Positions 63,825-64,000 of a stretch of DNA of 64,000 nucleotides are shown piece by piece. Below the pieces are notes generated by a model. The model worked only from the letters and a program-made list of their open reading frames with translations, ran no database searches and was not told the origin of the DNA. The stretch's first letter is position 1, and every line of letters begins with the position of its first letter. This stretch comes from CAUJGP01 sp964612425 (lineage in GTDB: Bacteria > Bdellovibrionota > Bdellovibrionia > Bdellovibrionales > Bdellovibrionaceae), in contig CAZTDX010000002.1 of the NCBI GenBank assembly GCA_964612425.1, forward strand, positions 1-64,000, given 5' to 3'. A program made the translations under genes and the position numbers.

Positions 63825-64000
63825 CTAGTAAACTTCTCTAAAAATTCGGCGCAGTATAAAACCAATAATATTAAAAACCATCGTAATTACTAATAGAGTG
63901 AGCCCCGCTACATAAATACTTTGATACCCAATGGAGCCATGGGGTAAATCCCCTAAACTCACTTGAACAATAAAAGCGGTGATCGTTTCTGATGGCTCCA
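63825..64000 (-). CDS. pstC: Phosphate ABC transporter permease PstC (3' part only)
   Basis: The last 58 codons of a permease cut by the window edge. The visible part (EPSETITAFIVQVSLGD, GLTLLVITMVFNIIGFILR) matches the PstC C-terminus, with its last membrane helix. Position just before pstA on the same strand confirms it. The pstS gene and the operon promoter should lie beyond 64000. Confidence 0.9.
   Translation of the reverse strand, partial: EPSETITAFIVQVSLGDLPHGSIGYQSIYVAGLTLLVITMVFNIIGFILRRIFREVY

Noticed and set aside
1..64000. CRISPR array, tRNA, rRNA, prophage or insertion sequence
   Set aside because: Reading both strands I found no regular spacer-repeat pattern, cloverleaf sequence, ribosomal RNA block, integrase or transposase frame.

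Overview
The window is an AT-rich bacterial chromosome segment with tightly packed operons. Its gene content points to the Bdellovibrionota (Bdellovibrio and relatives). The markers are a Bdellovibrio-type flagellin, an agl/glt-like gliding operon, the TIGR03546/TIGR03545 pair, a DUF6311 membrane protein, a truncated HNH protein of a kind I associate with these genomes, and many secreted hydrolases. This assignment comes from protein recognition alone and species is not resolved. I saw no rRNA, tRNA, CRISPR array, insertion sequence or prophage.

Layout. 0-6 kb: a hypothetical gene, then a RamB/PrpR/ScfR-type regulator divergent from the glyoxylate bypass genes aceB-aceA. 6-10 kb: a FlaG-like gene and flagellin on the minus strand, facing fliD-fliS and a possible third flagellar chaperone on the plus strand, with sigma-28-like promoters. 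10-13 kb: a TPR protein, a short MAF/DUF115-like protein, a GT9 glycosyltransferase and a 61-aa protein, possibly surface or flagellin glycosylation. 13-16.5 kb: TIGR03546-TIGR03545 and uppP. 16.7-25.7 kb: an exported-hydrolase island (subtilase, coiled-coil protein, amidase, trypsin-like protease, phospholipase D-like protein, metallophosphoesterase). 26-30.4 kb: the methylcitrate operon prpD-prpB-prpC plus an AAA_28 ATPase. 30.4-33 kb: DUF6311 and a GtrB-like transferase. 33-34 kb: a hydrolase remnant and a shortened HNH gene. 34.3-45.2 kb: a ten-gene gliding-type envelope machine (one TolQ-like and two TolR-like proteins, TPR proteins, an AgmX-type TonB-like protein, a lipoprotein, a beta-barrel and a VWA lipoprotein). 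45-50 kb: a DUF3516 helicase and a hybrid histidine kinase. 50-57.9 kb: a FliG-like/coiled-coil protein, a second subtilase, lnt, mutS2, srkA and orn. 57.9-64 kb (minus): pstC(partial)-pstA-pstB-phoU-phoB-phoR-murB.

The most notable unannotated signals are regulatory or structural. Four GG-N10-GC sigma-54-type promoters lie 40-145 bp upstream of operon starts. The best one (19606-19621) sits just before a roughly 57-nt transcription unit with two runs of C and its own terminator, a candidate C-rich small RNA or attenuator ahead of the amidase gene. Two large foldback elements (25721-25903 and 49904-50031) and a hairpin-dense tract (18391-18560) fill otherwise empty gaps. A perfect 14-bp palindrome lies between the ScfR-type regulator and aceB. 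In the gliding operon, one of the two TolR-like subunits has Ser at the position of the proton-carrying Asp.

Where a nearby start has a better ribosome binding site than the longest open frame, I moved the start and say so in the entry. Residue positions are counted by hand and approximate.
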